Of a stretch of 64,000 nucleotides of DNA, positions 49,211 to 57,634 are shown in pieces. Numbering within the stretch: the first letter of the stretch is position 1; the number at the start of each line of letters is the position of its first letter. The stretch is taken from the NCBI RefSeq assembly GCF_001685015.1, contig NZ_MAYT01000028.1:246060-310059 (forward strand), written 5' to 3'. The notes under the pieces are model-generated. The model ran no database searches. It saw nothing but the letters and a program-made list of their open reading frames with translations, and was not told where the DNA came from. This DNA is from Pseudobacillus wudalianchiensis (lineage in GTDB: Bacteria; Bacillota; Bacilli; Bacillales; Domibacillaceae). The position numbers were made by a program, and so were the translations under genes.

Positions 49211-50618
49211 ATAGGTCAAGATCTAATACATTTATTGTCTTTTCACTTTGTACTGCTACTAAAAAGATCTTTTGCAGCCATTTTTGATTCATATAAAGTT
49301 GGCCGTTATAGTTTTGCAAAGCTTTTTCATATAGACCATATCTCTCGTCATTTAGAATAAAACGATTTTGCAAAGGGTAAAAGTAATACGTATTATATTC
49401 CCGGCGAACGAGCAATGAGTTTCCGTCTGTGACTTTTTTTATTTCGTAGCCAAGTGCCTGTAATGTCTCATTAAAAGGAAAGAACAATTGACCGTTTTGG
49501 CTAACCGGCCGTATCTCTGTTTTTTTTCCGTTTATTATGACTTGGCGCGATTCATAAAAAACCAATGGCTGAAATGGATCATTTTCGTTTTTATTGCTTA
49601 CAAAAAAATTCGTATCCAGCCCCTTCACCGCAGAAAGCTTGCGGTCTAACTGTTCTGCTGTAATCGATTCTTTTATTAATCCCACAAGAAGCTGTTTCCA
49701 TTCAGTTCTTTCTCTCACGTTCAATTGCTCATTTAACCGATTGTACATCGTCTTTATCTTTTCAGAACCCGTTGGACGTCCGAGCTTATAAGAAACAATT
49801 AGCTGCCCGAGCCACTCTTCTCCTTCTTGAAAGCGATAGCCATCTAGCACTACTTCTGTAACAAAACGTTCCGTCAACCGGGAAAGCTGTTCGTTGTTTT
49901 TTACTACCACCAACCGATCTGACACGAAAGCAGGATATTCGGCTGTAAAAATAATCGCAGTCCGATCAGTCAACGCTTCCCGAAGAAGCTCCAGCTGCTG
50001 ATCGTTTATAACATTTTTCGATTCTCCGTACACATCCAGATATTCTTTTGATTCCAGCTGTGTTAAAGGTTTTAATTGCCAGTATAACGAACCCGGCTGC
50101 CCTTTTCCTTGAAATAGATAATAATCAATTAAATCTAATTTTTTTACCTTTGGCGGACCTAAACTTGAGAACCACATGCCTTTTCTAATTTTCTTCTCTG
50201 TAAAATGAATGATCGCATGTTCTACTGTTGCTTCTTTTATTTTAATCGACCAATCGGATAAAACGAAAGCTGTTTGAAAAGAAGGCATTTTTATGGAGTA
50301 CATAATAGACATGGTTTCGCTCGATGGAACGATAGAAGCACTTTGCCCTCTAAAAGAACATGTACCTTCATTCTTGTGGCAGGACGCCTGTAAAGCTGCC
50401 GCTGGCATAATGACAGATAAAGGCTCTTCAGCTTCCAAGCCTGTAAAGGTATGCTTGACAAAAAGACCTGCTTCACTATGTTCTATATGAACTTCCTGGT
50501 CCACCTTTATCTCTCGAGAAGCTTTAGACGCTTTTTCATAACCTATCCATTGAATAAGCAATATAGCACCGCACACCACTATTAAAAAGAAAATAAAAAA
50601 AACTGATTTTTTAAGCAT
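49209..50618 (-). CDS. membrane-anchored protein with C-terminal stalk-like domain
   Basis: Not recognised as a named family. The 469 residues have an N-terminal membrane helix (LKKSVFFIFFLIVVCGAILLIQW split across residues 2-24), an extracytoplasmic body with two cysteines (near residue 80) and several beta-rich stretches, and a C-terminal part (REV...RQVIINGKKTEIRPVSQNG... and FPFNETLQALGYEIKKV near residue 375) resembling the copper-amine-oxidase-N/stalk domain. The ATG at 50618 is preferred over TTG at 50642. Next to ylb genes but unassigned; probably at the cell surface. Confidence 0.75.
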   Translation of the reverse strand: MLKKSVFFIFFLIVVCGAILLIQWIGYEKASKASREIKVDQEVHIEHSEAGLFVKHTFTGLEAEEPLSVIMPAAALQASCHKNEGTCSFRGQSASIVPSSETMSIMYSIKMPSFQTAFVLSDWSIKIKEATVEHAIIHFTEKKIRKGMWFSSLGPPKVKKLDLIDYYLFQGKGQPGSLYWQLKPLTQLESKEYLDVYGESKNVINDQQLELLREALTDRTAIIFTAEYPAFVSDRLVVVKNNEQLSRLTERFVTEVVLDGYRFQEGEEWLGQLIVSYKLGRPTGSEKIKTMYNRLNEQLNVRERTEWKQLLVGLIKESITAEQLDRKLSAVKGLDTNFFVSNKNENDPFQPLVFYESRQVIINGKKTEIRPVSQNGQLFFPFNETLQALGYEIKKVTDGNSLLVRREYNTYYFYPLQNRFILNDERYGLYEKALQNYNGQLYMNQKWLQKIFLVAVQSEKTINVLDLDL

Positions 50619-50805
50619 AGAATTCTCGCCTTCTCTAGTCAATTCAACCTAATTATAAGATAGAGCATTTGACCTGTAAACAGACGAAAATTTACACTTT
50701 TATGTATATTGCTCGTATAATCGTTCTTTGCTTGAGCTTCTTCCGCAGTAACGATACAATAAAAATGCTTTTATAAGACTCTTTTACAGAAAAGGAGGGT
50801 TTACT

Positions 50806-51198
50806 ATGATTCAGCGGTTCATCGAACTTGGAGAGGGATACTCAGACATATACGAACTTCTGGAAATTGCCCGTAACAACCCGCATCGCCTTACTCACAT
50901 GATTGCTTTTCACTCATCAGCAGGTGATCGCTCTATGACTTCTCTGGCGATTGTACTTTCACCCACAGACCCAGGAGAGTTTCAACCTATTTACATATGC
51001 CGTGAAGGAATTCCCTATCCTCACCGTACACCAAATAAGCGTTTTGACTTATTCAAAGAAACAGCTGAGGTTTTAAACCGTCCCATTATTGAAATGGACG
51101 TCAAGCCATCTTCTGCCTTTACAGAAACCGAGCTATATTTTCAATATTTAATCGGCATTCTCCGGCTCAATCACCTTCTAGCACCTTTAGGCAGGTAA
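50806..51198 (+). CDS. conserved Bacillaceae protein (possibly DUF7147)
   Basis: A 130-residue soluble protein, MIQRFIELGEGYSDIYELLE onward, with no signal or membrane segment and conserved-looking YICREGIPYPHRTPNKRFDLF near residue 64. It resembles a small Bacillus family (recalled as DUF7147, sometimes wrongly named methylthioribose kinase). AAGGAGG precedes the ATG. Alone on the plus strand, divergent from the stalk-domain gene and convergent with ylbG. Function unknown. Confidence 0.7.
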   Translation: MIQRFIELGEGYSDIYELLEIARNNPHRLTHMIAFHSSAGDRSMTSLAIVLSPTDPGEFQPIYICREGIPYPHRTPNKRFDLFKETAEVLNRPIIEMDVKPSSAFTETELYFQYLIGILRLNHLLAPLGR

Positions 51199-51291
51199 AA
51201 CAAAAGGCTGTTTTCGTAAACTTTGTGGCTCGTTAATCTAAAAAAGCATTGCTGTAACAGCTTGCCTTCTCAATAAGTGAAAGAACCAAAC

Positions 51292-51320
51292 AAAAAAGCA
51301 GGAGGAATTCCCTGCTTTTT
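51292..51320. terminator. bidirectional terminator before ylbG end
   Basis: AAAAAAGCAGG and CCTGCTTTTT arms around an 8-nt loop; serves the plus-strand gene and, in reverse, ylbG. Confidence 0.82.
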
Positions 51321-51594
51321 ATACACCAATTTTATAATCGTATTCTTTCGCTTTATCAGGTTTAGAGTTTTCATACTCTGTTTTAAGAAACGGCTTAAAA
51401 GATGGCTCTACTTTCTTAACAAACGATAGTGACTGCAGTTTCCCCATGACTTCTTCAAGCTCATTCTGATTACAATACACAACCGCATATTTCATGCGTT
51501 TTGATACATAGTGAACATTCCCATATTTTCGCAACGATTTCGCTGGCTTTGTGTTATGGAGCCAGACAATAACAGCTTGTCGATCAATAAACAT
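51319..51594 (-). CDS. ylbG: YlbG/UPF0298-family protein
   Basis: A 91-residue conserved cytosolic protein of unknown function. The block [20 protein letters not shown], then [20 protein letters not shown] and [15 protein letters not shown], is nearly identical in Bacillus YlbG. The ATG at 51594 follows GGGAG; a longer frame to 51630 lacks a good ribosome site. Next to ylbF as in B. subtilis. Confidence 0.92.
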   Translation of the reverse strand: MFIDRQAVIVWLHNTKPAKSLRKYGNVHYVSKRMKYAVVYCNQNELEEVMGKLQSLSFVKKVEPSFKPFLKTEYENSKPDKAKEYDYKIGV

Positions 51595-51730
51595 AATATC
51601 TCCCTCTGAATCAATGTTATAAAAGCGCAAAAAGGTTTGATCGGCATGATCTTAAATAGAAGGACGCCAGCTCTCGTTTTGAAAAAGCTCACGTCCCTTT
51701 ATCAGTAGAGTCTTCAGCCACGCTGATGTT

Positions 51731-52180
51731 TTAAGCTGAGCAACCGCAGCTCGAACCCGATCCGCAGCCCCCACCACAGCTTGACCCCGTTGAAAAAAAT
51801 GGATTGCCCGTTGGCACTTTAATTCCTTCTGAAACTGCCCGGCCAATAATAACGCTGATCTCATCAAGCAACATCTGCAGCTCGTTTTCAGCTACTCGAA
51901 AAGCGGCGACATTTTCATCTAAATCCATTTCCCTCTTCGCTTCCCTTACTTCCTTCATTACCCTGCTGTAGTCTGGATGATAACGTCCGAACCGCTGCAC
52001 TTCTTCATATTGCTCCTTCAGTCGGCTAAAACGACGAATCTTTTCTTTCGTGACAGGGTTTGTATATAAAAGAAAGTAGCACGACTGATAGTTTTGGGCA
52101 ACATCTGATTCGAGAATCTTCTGTGCAAGCCCTTCAGCCTGTTCTACTGTTTTAATTTTTTCAATTGTAGCTGTAAGCAA
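51731..52180 (-). CDS. ylbF: RicF (YlbF), subunit of the Ric RNA-processing complex
   Basis: With YmcA and YaaT it forms a complex that binds Fe-S clusters, modulates RNase Y, and is needed for competence, biofilm and sporulation in B. subtilis. The 149 residues are mostly helical with QRFGRYHPDYSRVM and ELQMLLDEISVIIGRAVSE, ending in the Cys cluster SSCGGGCGSGSSCGCSA. The start is TTG at 52180 with GGAGG 8 nt before, giving exactly the B. subtilis length; an ATG 15 bp upstream overlaps the ribosome site and is not used. Confidence 0.93.
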   Translation of the reverse strand: MLTATIEKIKTVEQAEGLAQKILESDVAQNYQSCYFLLYTNPVTKEKIRRFSRLKEQYEEVQRFGRYHPDYSRVMKEVREAKREMDLDENVAAFRVAENELQMLLDEISVIIGRAVSEGIKVPTGNPFFSTGSSCGGGCGSGSSCGCSA

Positions 52181-52233
52181 ATAGCCCACCTCCATTCCCC
52201 TATTTTAACATATTATTTCACAAATAAAACTAT

Positions 52234-52629
52234 TTACGGGATGGATACAAAAAACGTTTTTTCATATCCGAGCGAGCGGTTATGCCGATCGACTAATTTA
52301 ATATCTATTTGATGACGTCCCGGATCCAGTCCTTTTACAATAAAAGCAGCTGTGTGGTAAGTGTTGTAATGCTTCCCATTCACATAAACAGCTACCTGGC
52401 CCTTTTTGTGAGAATTTGTCCCATTATTTGAAAAAGAAACACCTGGCACGATTAATTCTACAAATACATTTTCTCCCCTCAATAAATGCCTGACAGTCCA
52501 ACCTTTTTCAGCCGCCTGCACCTCTGCTTCACTCGAGGAAGCAGAGGGTGAAAATGTCTCTGGCTCCGGGACATTCGTTCTACATCCTGCTACAGCGAAT
52601 ACTGCCAATATCGCAATTAACCACTTCAT
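52234..52629 (-). CDS. small lipoprotein in the ylb region
   Basis: A 131-residue exported lipoprotein: signal MKWLIAILAVFAVAGC with lipobox VAGC, a Ser/Glu-rich spacer, then a compact beta-rich domain (ENVFVELIVPGVSFS ... KGLDPGRHQIDIKLVDRHN) that looks immunoglobulin-like. AGGAG is 8 nt from the ATG at 52629. No homologue is placed here in the B. subtilis ylb order as recalled. Between ylbF and the ylbE-like gene; function unknown. Confidence 0.78.
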   Translation of the reverse strand: MKWLIAILAVFAVAGCRTNVPEPETFSPSASSSEAEVQAAEKGWTVRHLLRGENVFVELIVPGVSFSNNGTNSHKKGQVAVYVNGKHYNTYHTAAFIVKGLDPGRHQIDIKLVDRHNRSLGYEKTFFVSIP

Positions 52630-52673
52630 TGCCCACACTCCTTTTCGGATAGTGTGTGCAAAATCAAGATATT

Positions 52674-53039
52674 TTATTGCTCATTTTCAGTCGTTTCTCC
52701 TGTCTGTTCCTCTGTCTCAGATGCTGCTTCAGAAGATGCCTCTGTTGTTGATTCTGAAGCTGCCTCTGTTGTTGATTCAGATTGCTGTGCCGCTTCAGTT
52801 GCTGGTTGGGAAAATTGGGATTGCATCATATACATTAAGGCAGAGGCCATTTGCAAACTATCATTAAAGCGGCCCAAACGATCAGGAAAGGTCTTCTTAT
52901 AAAACTGTAGACTAGCCTTTTGAAATGTTTCTATTTGATAAGGATCACGGCTTAATAAGCGATACCAGGATGGTTCTTTCCGCAAATAATTAAGCCATTC
53001 TTTATTATTCCTTATCATCTCCATGATTTCCTGTCTCAT
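52674..53039 (-). CDS. YlbE-like protein with acidic Ser/Thr/Glu repeat tail
   Basis: The first 75 or so residues match the YlbE family: MRQEIMEMIRNNKEWLNYLR, EPSWYRLLSRDPYQIETF, LQFYKKTFPDRLGRFN. The remaining 45 residues are a low-complexity tail, with SESTTEAA repeated and then EASSEAASETEEQTGETTE. The DNA shows the repeat as near copies of GCCTCTGTTGTTGATTC. YlbE proteins are usually about 80 residues, so the tail is an extension. GGAGG is 6 nt from the ATG at 53039. Function unknown. Confidence 0.82.
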   Translation of the reverse strand: MRQEIMEMIRNNKEWLNYLRKEPSWYRLLSRDPYQIETFQKASLQFYKKTFPDRLGRFNDSLQMASALMYMMQSQFSQPATEAAQQSESTTEAASESTTEASSEAASETEEQTGETTENEQ

Positions 53040-53072
53040 CATATCCCTCCACTTAAAAAGTAATTCCATTCT

Positions 53073-53405
53073 CTATGTGTTCTTTTTTTGATTTTGCTCC
53101 GCTAAATCGGCTAAATAAATTTGGGCCATTTCTAACATTCCTTGCACATCTGCTAAAATGCTATCCCATTTCATCCCTTCAAATAAAGACAAGACCTTTG
53201 TTAATTTCATTGACCAATCCTCTGTCTGAAAATCAGTCTTCCGCTCTTTGCTGCTCTCATTCTCTTTCGCTAGCTCTACATCCCCAGATTCATACCATTT
53301 TTCAAAAAGAGCCTGTAACGTCGTTCGCCGCTCTCGCACTGCCCGTTTCAAGTCTGGCCTTCCGTCCATAAATACTTTAAATTCTTTTACCTTTGGATGT
53401 AACAA
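53073..53405 (-). CDS. ylbD: YlbD-family spore coat-type protein
   Basis: A 110-residue soluble protein related to B. subtilis YlbD: LHPKVKEFKVFMDGRPDLKRAVR near the start and TLQALFEKWYESGD, then an acidic middle and an alpha-helical end. The frame is open to 53462. The start is taken as TTG at 53405, behind GGGGTG at 8 nt, because family proteins begin close to the HPxVxxFK motif. Lies 33 bp before the ylbE-like gene, the usual ylbD-ylbE pair. Confidence 0.8.
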   Translation of the reverse strand: MLHPKVKEFKVFMDGRPDLKRAVRERRTTLQALFEKWYESGDVELAKENESSKERKTDFQTEDWSMKLTKVLSLFEGMKWDSILADVQGMLEMAQIYLADLAEQNQKKNT

Positions 53406-53649
53406 CTTATTTTCACCCCGTATCTCCGCCCAACTAATTGCTACTAATACATTATGGAACAACAGACGAAAAGTGAAAAAATGTTTCTGCTCTTAAAAAA
53501 TGGTATGATAAGAAAAATGAAAACTACTTGTTCAGCATGAGGAAAAGTTTTTAAAGATTGGCCTGATCAGCTGGCCTTCATACCTGAACAAAAAAGCAAG
53601 ACAACCTAGATGAAAGACTTAGCGAGGAGAGGAAGGGAAGGATCTTTAC

Positions 53650-54132
53650 ATGAAGGATAGAATCTATTCATTAATAGAAAAAAGTATTCAACAGGCAGAT
53701 GAGACAGAACTAAAAGTGTTAGAGCAAATGTTAAAAGGCTATTTGGAGAAAGTCGAAGGAAAAGGAACTTACATTGGGCGGTTATTACAACTAAATAGAA
53801 TTACTGGGGAAAACGAATGTGAAGTTCACATGCCTATTACCGATTTAACGAACAATTCTCTTCATATTGTACACGGAGGCGTAACAGCTACAGCACTAGA
53901 CTCAGCCATGGGCTCAGCGGCATACACGGCTACCCCTGAAGGCTATGCAACCGTTACGTCCAACCTAAATATTCATTATATTGCACCTGGAAAAGGTGAC
54001 CAGCTAACGGTAAAAGCCCGTGTAATACATAAAGGCTCAAAAACGATTGTCGTTGAAGGAGAAGCGTTAAGAGAGGATGGAAAGAAAGTAGCCCACGCTA
54101 CCGGCACTTTTTTCCTCATAAAAAGAAAATAA
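53650..54132 (+). CDS. PaaI-type hotdog-fold thioesterase
   Basis: Probable acyl-CoA thioesterase. The 160 residues hold the hotdog motif NSLHIVHGGVTATALDSAMG near residue 73 (HGG and the Asp/Glu-type helix) and ATVTSNLNIHYIAPGKGDQL near residue 100. A 45-residue helical N-terminal extension precedes the fold. Ribosome site GAAGG about 8 nt before the ATG. Substrate unknown; convergent with ylbC. Confidence 0.87.
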   Translation: MKDRIYSLIEKSIQQADETELKVLEQMLKGYLEKVEGKGTYIGRLLQLNRITGENECEVHMPITDLTNNSLHIVHGGVTATALDSAMGSAAYTATPEGYATVTSNLNIHYIAPGKGDQLTVKARVIHKGSKTIVVEGEALREDGKKVAHATGTFFLIKRK

Positions 54133-54135
54133 TTA

Positions 54136-54167
54136 AAAAGCAGCTGTTTGTCAGAACGGCTGCTTTT
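54136..54167. terminator. terminator between the thioesterase gene and ylbC
   Basis: AAAAGCAGC (54136-54144) and GCTGCTTTT (54159-54167) with a 14-nt loop; can serve both convergent genes. Confidence 0.75.
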
Positions 54168-54171
54168 CAGT

Positions 54172-55257
54172 TTACTTGGCGATGAAATTTTGTGTGTAAT
54201 ATTTTTGATAAACGCCTACACCTAAGAAAGTGAACTTTTTTTCCAATAAGGCTTCACGGTGACTTTCAGAATTTAGCCACCCTTCGACAGCAGCCGGTCC
54301 ATCTGTATAATTAGCGGCTATATTTTCCCCGGCAAGCTGATACGTAATCCCAGCCTTTGTCAGCCGGTCTCCCAAGTCGCCGGCGGAAGGGGATTCGTGA
54401 GCAAAATATTGCTTCTCATACATCTCTTTACTATGCTGCTTTGCTACTTGTGCCGTTTCTGAATCCCATGCCAGCGTTCCTACATTATGCTTTTCTCTTA
54501 TGATGTTTGTCAGATCGACTATTTGCTTCTCGCTTCCCTCTTCAATTTGCTGCCATACAGAATCAGATAGCTCTGGATCAGCTGGCAGTTCACCGCGGTA
54601 CACCATCTCATATGGCCGTTGTTTAATTAAATAGTCTTTCGTTAAATAGCGAACGCTGGACAATGCACCAGAGAATTTATCAATATATAATTGCGCATAT
54701 ACGTCTCCGACCCTAACAACCGGTCTCATATTAAAATCTTCTTCCGATAATTCAAACCGATACGTACCAGAGTCGTTCTTAACGAGTATATCCATGCCAA
54801 GATCATACGTTTGAAAAAGCTCTTTAGCTGGCTGTTCAATTTTAAATGGAGAAACGTCCGTTTCACCTGCTGCATACGCCGTGACGACTCGATTATTTTC
54901 CACGCCAAATTGGACATACTGCTGAGCATCTTTGTAAATCCACCACTCATATCCATAAGCAGATGGATCCTTTCGAATCGGCTCACCCATCGCTTTTCTA
55001 AGCACCCCTGCTTCCTTGCCAATATAAAACCCAGCACCGGATTTTGGCTTTTCGGCAGCCGGAACTGGTTTATTCATATCCTCTAGGTCTTTTTCTACAT
55101 TCATATCATCTTTTGCAGGATTGGATGTAGCAGGATTGTGCAAAATATCATTTTCTTCTCTTGCCTGGTTGAAATAAATTCCCCCTATTAAAATGATGGA
55201 CATAACCACCAGGATTCTGATAACTGATCGCAGAAAGCTCCCCCCCTTTACCCCCAT
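54172..55257 (-). CDS. ylbC: CAP-domain secreted/membrane protein YlbC
   Basis: Extracytoplasmic CAP/SCP-superfamily protein. After a membrane segment (RILVVMSIILIGGIYF, residues about 13-29) comes a linker, the CAP-associated N-terminal domain (GFYIGKEAGVLRKAMGEPIRKD near residue 76), and the CAP domain with NIIREKHNVGTLAWDSETAQVAKQHSKEM near residue 255 and AGENIAANYTDG near residue 310. The start is uncertain: ATG at 55257 is used, but a CTG after a GGGGGGGAG run would give a slightly shorter protein. Same neighbourhood as B. subtilis ylbC. Confidence 0.85.
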   Translation of the reverse strand: MGVKGGSFLRSVIRILVVMSIILIGGIYFNQAREENDILHNPATSNPAKDDMNVEKDLEDMNKPVPAAEKPKSGAGFYIGKEAGVLRKAMGEPIRKDPSAYGYEWWIYKDAQQYVQFGVENNRVVTAYAAGETDVSPFKIEQPAKELFQTYDLGMDILVKNDSGTYRFELSEEDFNMRPVVRVGDVYAQLYIDKFSGALSSVRYLTKDYLIKQRPYEMVYRGELPADPELSDSVWQQIEEGSEKQIVDLTNIIREKHNVGTLAWDSETAQVAKQHSKEMYEKQYFAHESPSAGDLGDRLTKAGITYQLAGENIAANYTDGPAAVEGWLNSESHREALLEKKFTFLGVGVYQKYYTQNFIAK

Positions 55258-55501
55258 ATACAGACACTGTTGCCTTATATTAATCACATTATAACACTAT
55301 GCCTGCCTCGTATCACATCACGTAAAAAGATTCTCTCATTTTTATAGTTATTCAAGAAGTTACTATAATGGAAAAGATTTGTTTGTTTCTCTTCAACTCA
55401 TTGCAAGAAATGCTTTTTTCGACTATTATTATTATGGAGTGATAGACAAAAGGCGCGGAATGATATTAGAGTTACGCTAAGATATTCAGGAGGGATTTTT
55501 C

Positions 55502-55861
55502 ATGAAATTTGAAAATACGGGTCTAGAAAATTTACGAATTGACTTTGGCCGTCTGAACTATATTTGTAAGTCTCACAAGTTGGTTCTTGCTGGACAATGG
55601 GATTATGAGCGGGTAACATTTGACCGCAAATTTGATCTAAAAGAAGGTACATACTATTTACGCGTTTTCGGATATGCTGTTGAAGGCGATGTAGGCTCTT
55701 CTGACGCTACTATCCAATTGATGACTCCTATATTAGGCAAATATTATTACCCACATGGCGTAGAATATGGAGAAGATGAGAACTTCCCATCCTCGTTAGT
55801 GGAGACATGCGAAAAGCTTTTAGCGGACCTTAAAAACGAAGTAGAACAATTTACATTTTAA
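55502..55861 (+). CDS. YugN-like family protein (ylbA position)
   Basis: 119-residue soluble protein of the YugN-like type: MKFENTGLENLRIDFGRLNY, AGQWDYERVTFDRKFDLKEGTYYLRV near residue 35, and KYYYPHGVEYGE near residue 80. AGGAGG precedes the ATG. In B. subtilis a YugN-like gene (ylbA) follows ctaG, so this is the likely counterpart. Function unknown. Confidence 0.82.
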   Translation: MKFENTGLENLRIDFGRLNYICKSHKLVLAGQWDYERVTFDRKFDLKEGTYYLRVFGYAVEGDVGSSDATIQLMTPILGKYYYPHGVEYGEDENFPSSLVETCEKLLADLKNEVEQFTF

Positions 55862-55866
55862 TTATT

Positions 55867-55899
55867 GAAAAAAGCGCATGAGCAGCTCATGCGCTTTTT
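55867..55899. terminator. bidirectional terminator after the YugN-like gene
   Basis: AAAAAAGCGCATGAG and CTCATGCGCTTTTT arms with a short loop; serves both the plus-strand gene and the DUF420 gene. Confidence 0.9.
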
Positions 55900-55910
55900 C
55901 GTTCTTATCA

Positions 55911-56372
55911 TTAAAAGCCAAGAATCGCTTTAATAACAGAAGTAGTTTCTCCGCCTTTATAAAATACGTAAAGAAGTAAATAAACAGCTACTCCGGTAAT
56001 AGCGGTGAAGAACCAAATAATACTCGTAACTGGCCCTAATTTTCTATGTTTTTCTAAATTATTCTTTAGTCCTAAAATAATTGTCATAATGCCTAAAACT
56101 GCTCCAACTGTGGCTAGCGTAATATGAAAAATTAAGAAGATGGTATAATAAATTTTAATATCTTCTGGCCCGCCAAAGGCAGTATTGCCAATAAAGACCG
56201 TTCGGCTAGCATAAATAACAAAGAAAATAACAGCGAACACAGCGGCGAGGAGCATCGTTTTTTTGTGCTGCTCGATTTTTCTTTGTTTTATCTGCGCCCA
56301 ACCAACCGCAACAGTGATGGCGCTTAATACAATAAATGTTGTACTAATTGTAGGTAAAATAGGTAGTGACAT
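55911..56372 (-). CDS. DUF420 membrane protein (YozB-like)
   Basis: The 153 residues have four hydrophobic segments (residues about 8-24, 38-57, 79-103, 118-142) and the DUF420 histidine segments HKKTMLLAAVFAVIFFVIY and HRKLGPVTSIIWFFTAITGV. The family is found next to cytochrome oxidase genes and is thought to take part in oxidase assembly or copper handling, unproven. It follows ctaG but has its own upstream region with a 23-bp motif shared with ctaG. Confidence 0.88.
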   Translation of the reverse strand: MSLPILPTISTTFIVLSAITVAVGWAQIKQRKIEQHKKTMLLAAVFAVIFFVIYASRTVFIGNTAFGGPEDIKIYYTIFLIFHITLATVGAVLGIMTIILGLKNNLEKHRKLGPVTSIIWFFTAITGVAVYLLLYVFYKGGETTSVIKAILGF

Positions 56373-56426
56373 CTTTGTTCCTCTCTCCCATTTATAATCC
56401 GTCTAGATATTGTGCAGGAAAAGGAA

Positions 56427-56449
56427 ATGAATAGACAAGTTGTTGACAA
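56427..56449 (-). promoter_or_regulatory. 23-bp motif upstream of the DUF420 gene
   Basis: Plus-strand ATGAATAGACAAGTT followed by GTTGACAA; 20 of 23 bases equal the motif at 57510-57532 upstream of ctaG. On the minus strand it reads as two TTGTC copies with ATTCAT behind. A shared promoter or operator is inferred. Confidence 0.5.
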
Positions 56450-56525
56450 ACGTTTTCATTCAACCTAATAGTGTACAAAGCAGACTTTGCCTACAAAAAG
56501 TAATGCGTTCATTTCCAGTTCCGTC

Positions 56526-57437
56526 TTACTTCGTATAATCTGCTTGTTGCTGCATCATGGCAGAGGCACTCATTTCCTCAGTCTCTTGTTGGTCTTTACG
56601 AACCCATTCAAAAAATACAAAAGCAAGCATACAACCGTAGACGATCTCTTGGATGATTTTCATGATGACCCCTCCAAGCTGCTGGTCTTCCATAACCGGC
56701 ATACTTGAAAACAGCTCGGGACCGCTTAGATTTAACCCTTGTAACGTAGACGTTGGCACGCACAATTCCATGGCCTGGAGCCAAGCACTTGCATCGCTGA
56801 AAGTAGCATATACTGGTGTAGAAGCGAATATAATCAAACCGCAGGCAGGTGTTAATAAAACTCCATCGGCAAATATATATCCTACTTTTTTGAGTCCGCT
56901 CAGTTTTCTTCCTTCTGGCATATCGTTCACTAATGGCCACCACATAAAGAGGGCAAAAATGAACAATCCGATCGTATAAAGACTGTGAAGAAGCATACTC
57001 ATTTTAATATAGTCAAAGACGATCGGCAAATGATAAATGGAAAACAGCCCATTGAACAAAATCAAAGCGATTAATGGTTTTGTAAAGAAATTAAACACAG
57101 GCTTAACGGTGCGATGATCAATGATTTTTTTCCATACCCACCAAGGAACCCCTCTTAAGAATAAAGGTGCTACAATTAAGTACAGAACAGCCATTTGAAT
57201 CATGTGGTAGGTAAACATAATATGACCAAGCAAATCAATTGGCGAACCTTTCACTGCATATAAAACCACTATAGCTGTCACAAATAAAGCTGCCTGATGT
57301 TTTTTTAATGGTTCACTGCCTTCAAATTTACTTCTCCATTTTGTCGTTCCTAAAAAGTAAAAAACAGTCAATACTATTAACATAGACAGAAAATAAGGAC
57401 TCCATAGTGCCTGAAATCCAAAAATGCTAATTGGCAT
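56526..57437 (-). CDS. ctaG: cytochrome c oxidase assembly factor CtaG
   Basis: Membrane protein of the CtaG (caa3-type) family needed for active caa3 oxidase, probably for copper insertion. The 303 residues have about seven membrane helices, HMIQMAVLYLIVAPLFLRGVPWW near residue 75, and YHLPIVFDYI. Not related to the Cox11 protein also called CtaG. It lies after ctaF but behind a terminator, with its own promoter. Confidence 0.93.
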   Translation of the reverse strand: MPISIFGFQALWSPYFLSMLIVLTVFYFLGTTKWRSKFEGSEPLKKHQAALFVTAIVVLYAVKGSPIDLLGHIMFTYHMIQMAVLYLIVAPLFLRGVPWWVWKKIIDHRTVKPVFNFFTKPLIALILFNGLFSIYHLPIVFDYIKMSMLLHSLYTIGLFIFALFMWWPLVNDMPEGRKLSGLKKVGYIFADGVLLTPACGLIIFASTPVYATFSDASAWLQAMELCVPTSTLQGLNLSGPELFSSMPVMEDQQLGGVIMKIIQEIVYGCMLAFVFFEWVRKDQQETEEMSASAMMQQQADYTK

Positions 57438-57504
57438 TTTCTTTCACCTCGATATTAATTTCAATGCCCTGCCTTCATTATAACGTTCCCCTTTTCCTCT
57501 AGCA

Positions 57505-57532
57505 ATGATATGAATTGACAAGTTCATGACAA
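57505..57532 (-). promoter_or_regulatory. promoter and shared 23-bp motif upstream of ctaG
   Basis: TTGTCA (complement of 57527-57532), 16 bp, TATCAT (complement of 57505-57510). The spacer holds a second TTGTCA, and the segment 57510-57532 is the motif shared with the DUF420 gene. Confidence 0.55.
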
Positions 57533-57557
57533 GATACAATGTACCATTTTCTTTACA

Positions 57558-57594
57558 CAAAAAAGCCGGTTCTTAGAAGAGAACCGGCTTTTTT
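57558..57594. terminator. terminator after ctaF
   Basis: AAAAAAGCCGGTTCT and AGAACCGGCTTTTTT arms with a short loop; ends the ctaBCDEF transcript. Symmetrical A/T runs make it bidirectional. Confidence 0.93.
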
Positions 57595-57634
57595 GCGTAA
57601 TGATAAAATGTGTACATTTAAAATGAACAGGCTA

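Noticed and set aside
49045..49287. 80-codon plus-strand ORF starting with TTG
   Set aside because: No ribosome site, and it runs through the plus-strand terminator hairpin into the antisense of the neighbouring gene.
51652..51867. 71-codon minus-strand ORF after ylbF
   Set aside because: Mostly overlaps the ylbF 3' end in another frame and lacks a ribosome site; ylbF itself is complete with its Cys cluster, so there is no frameshift.
56445..56459. CcpA operator (TGACAAACGTTTTCA) upstream of the DUF420 gene
   Set aside because: Palindromic but one base longer than the cre consensus, and it overlaps the 23-bp shared motif; not counted as a cre site.
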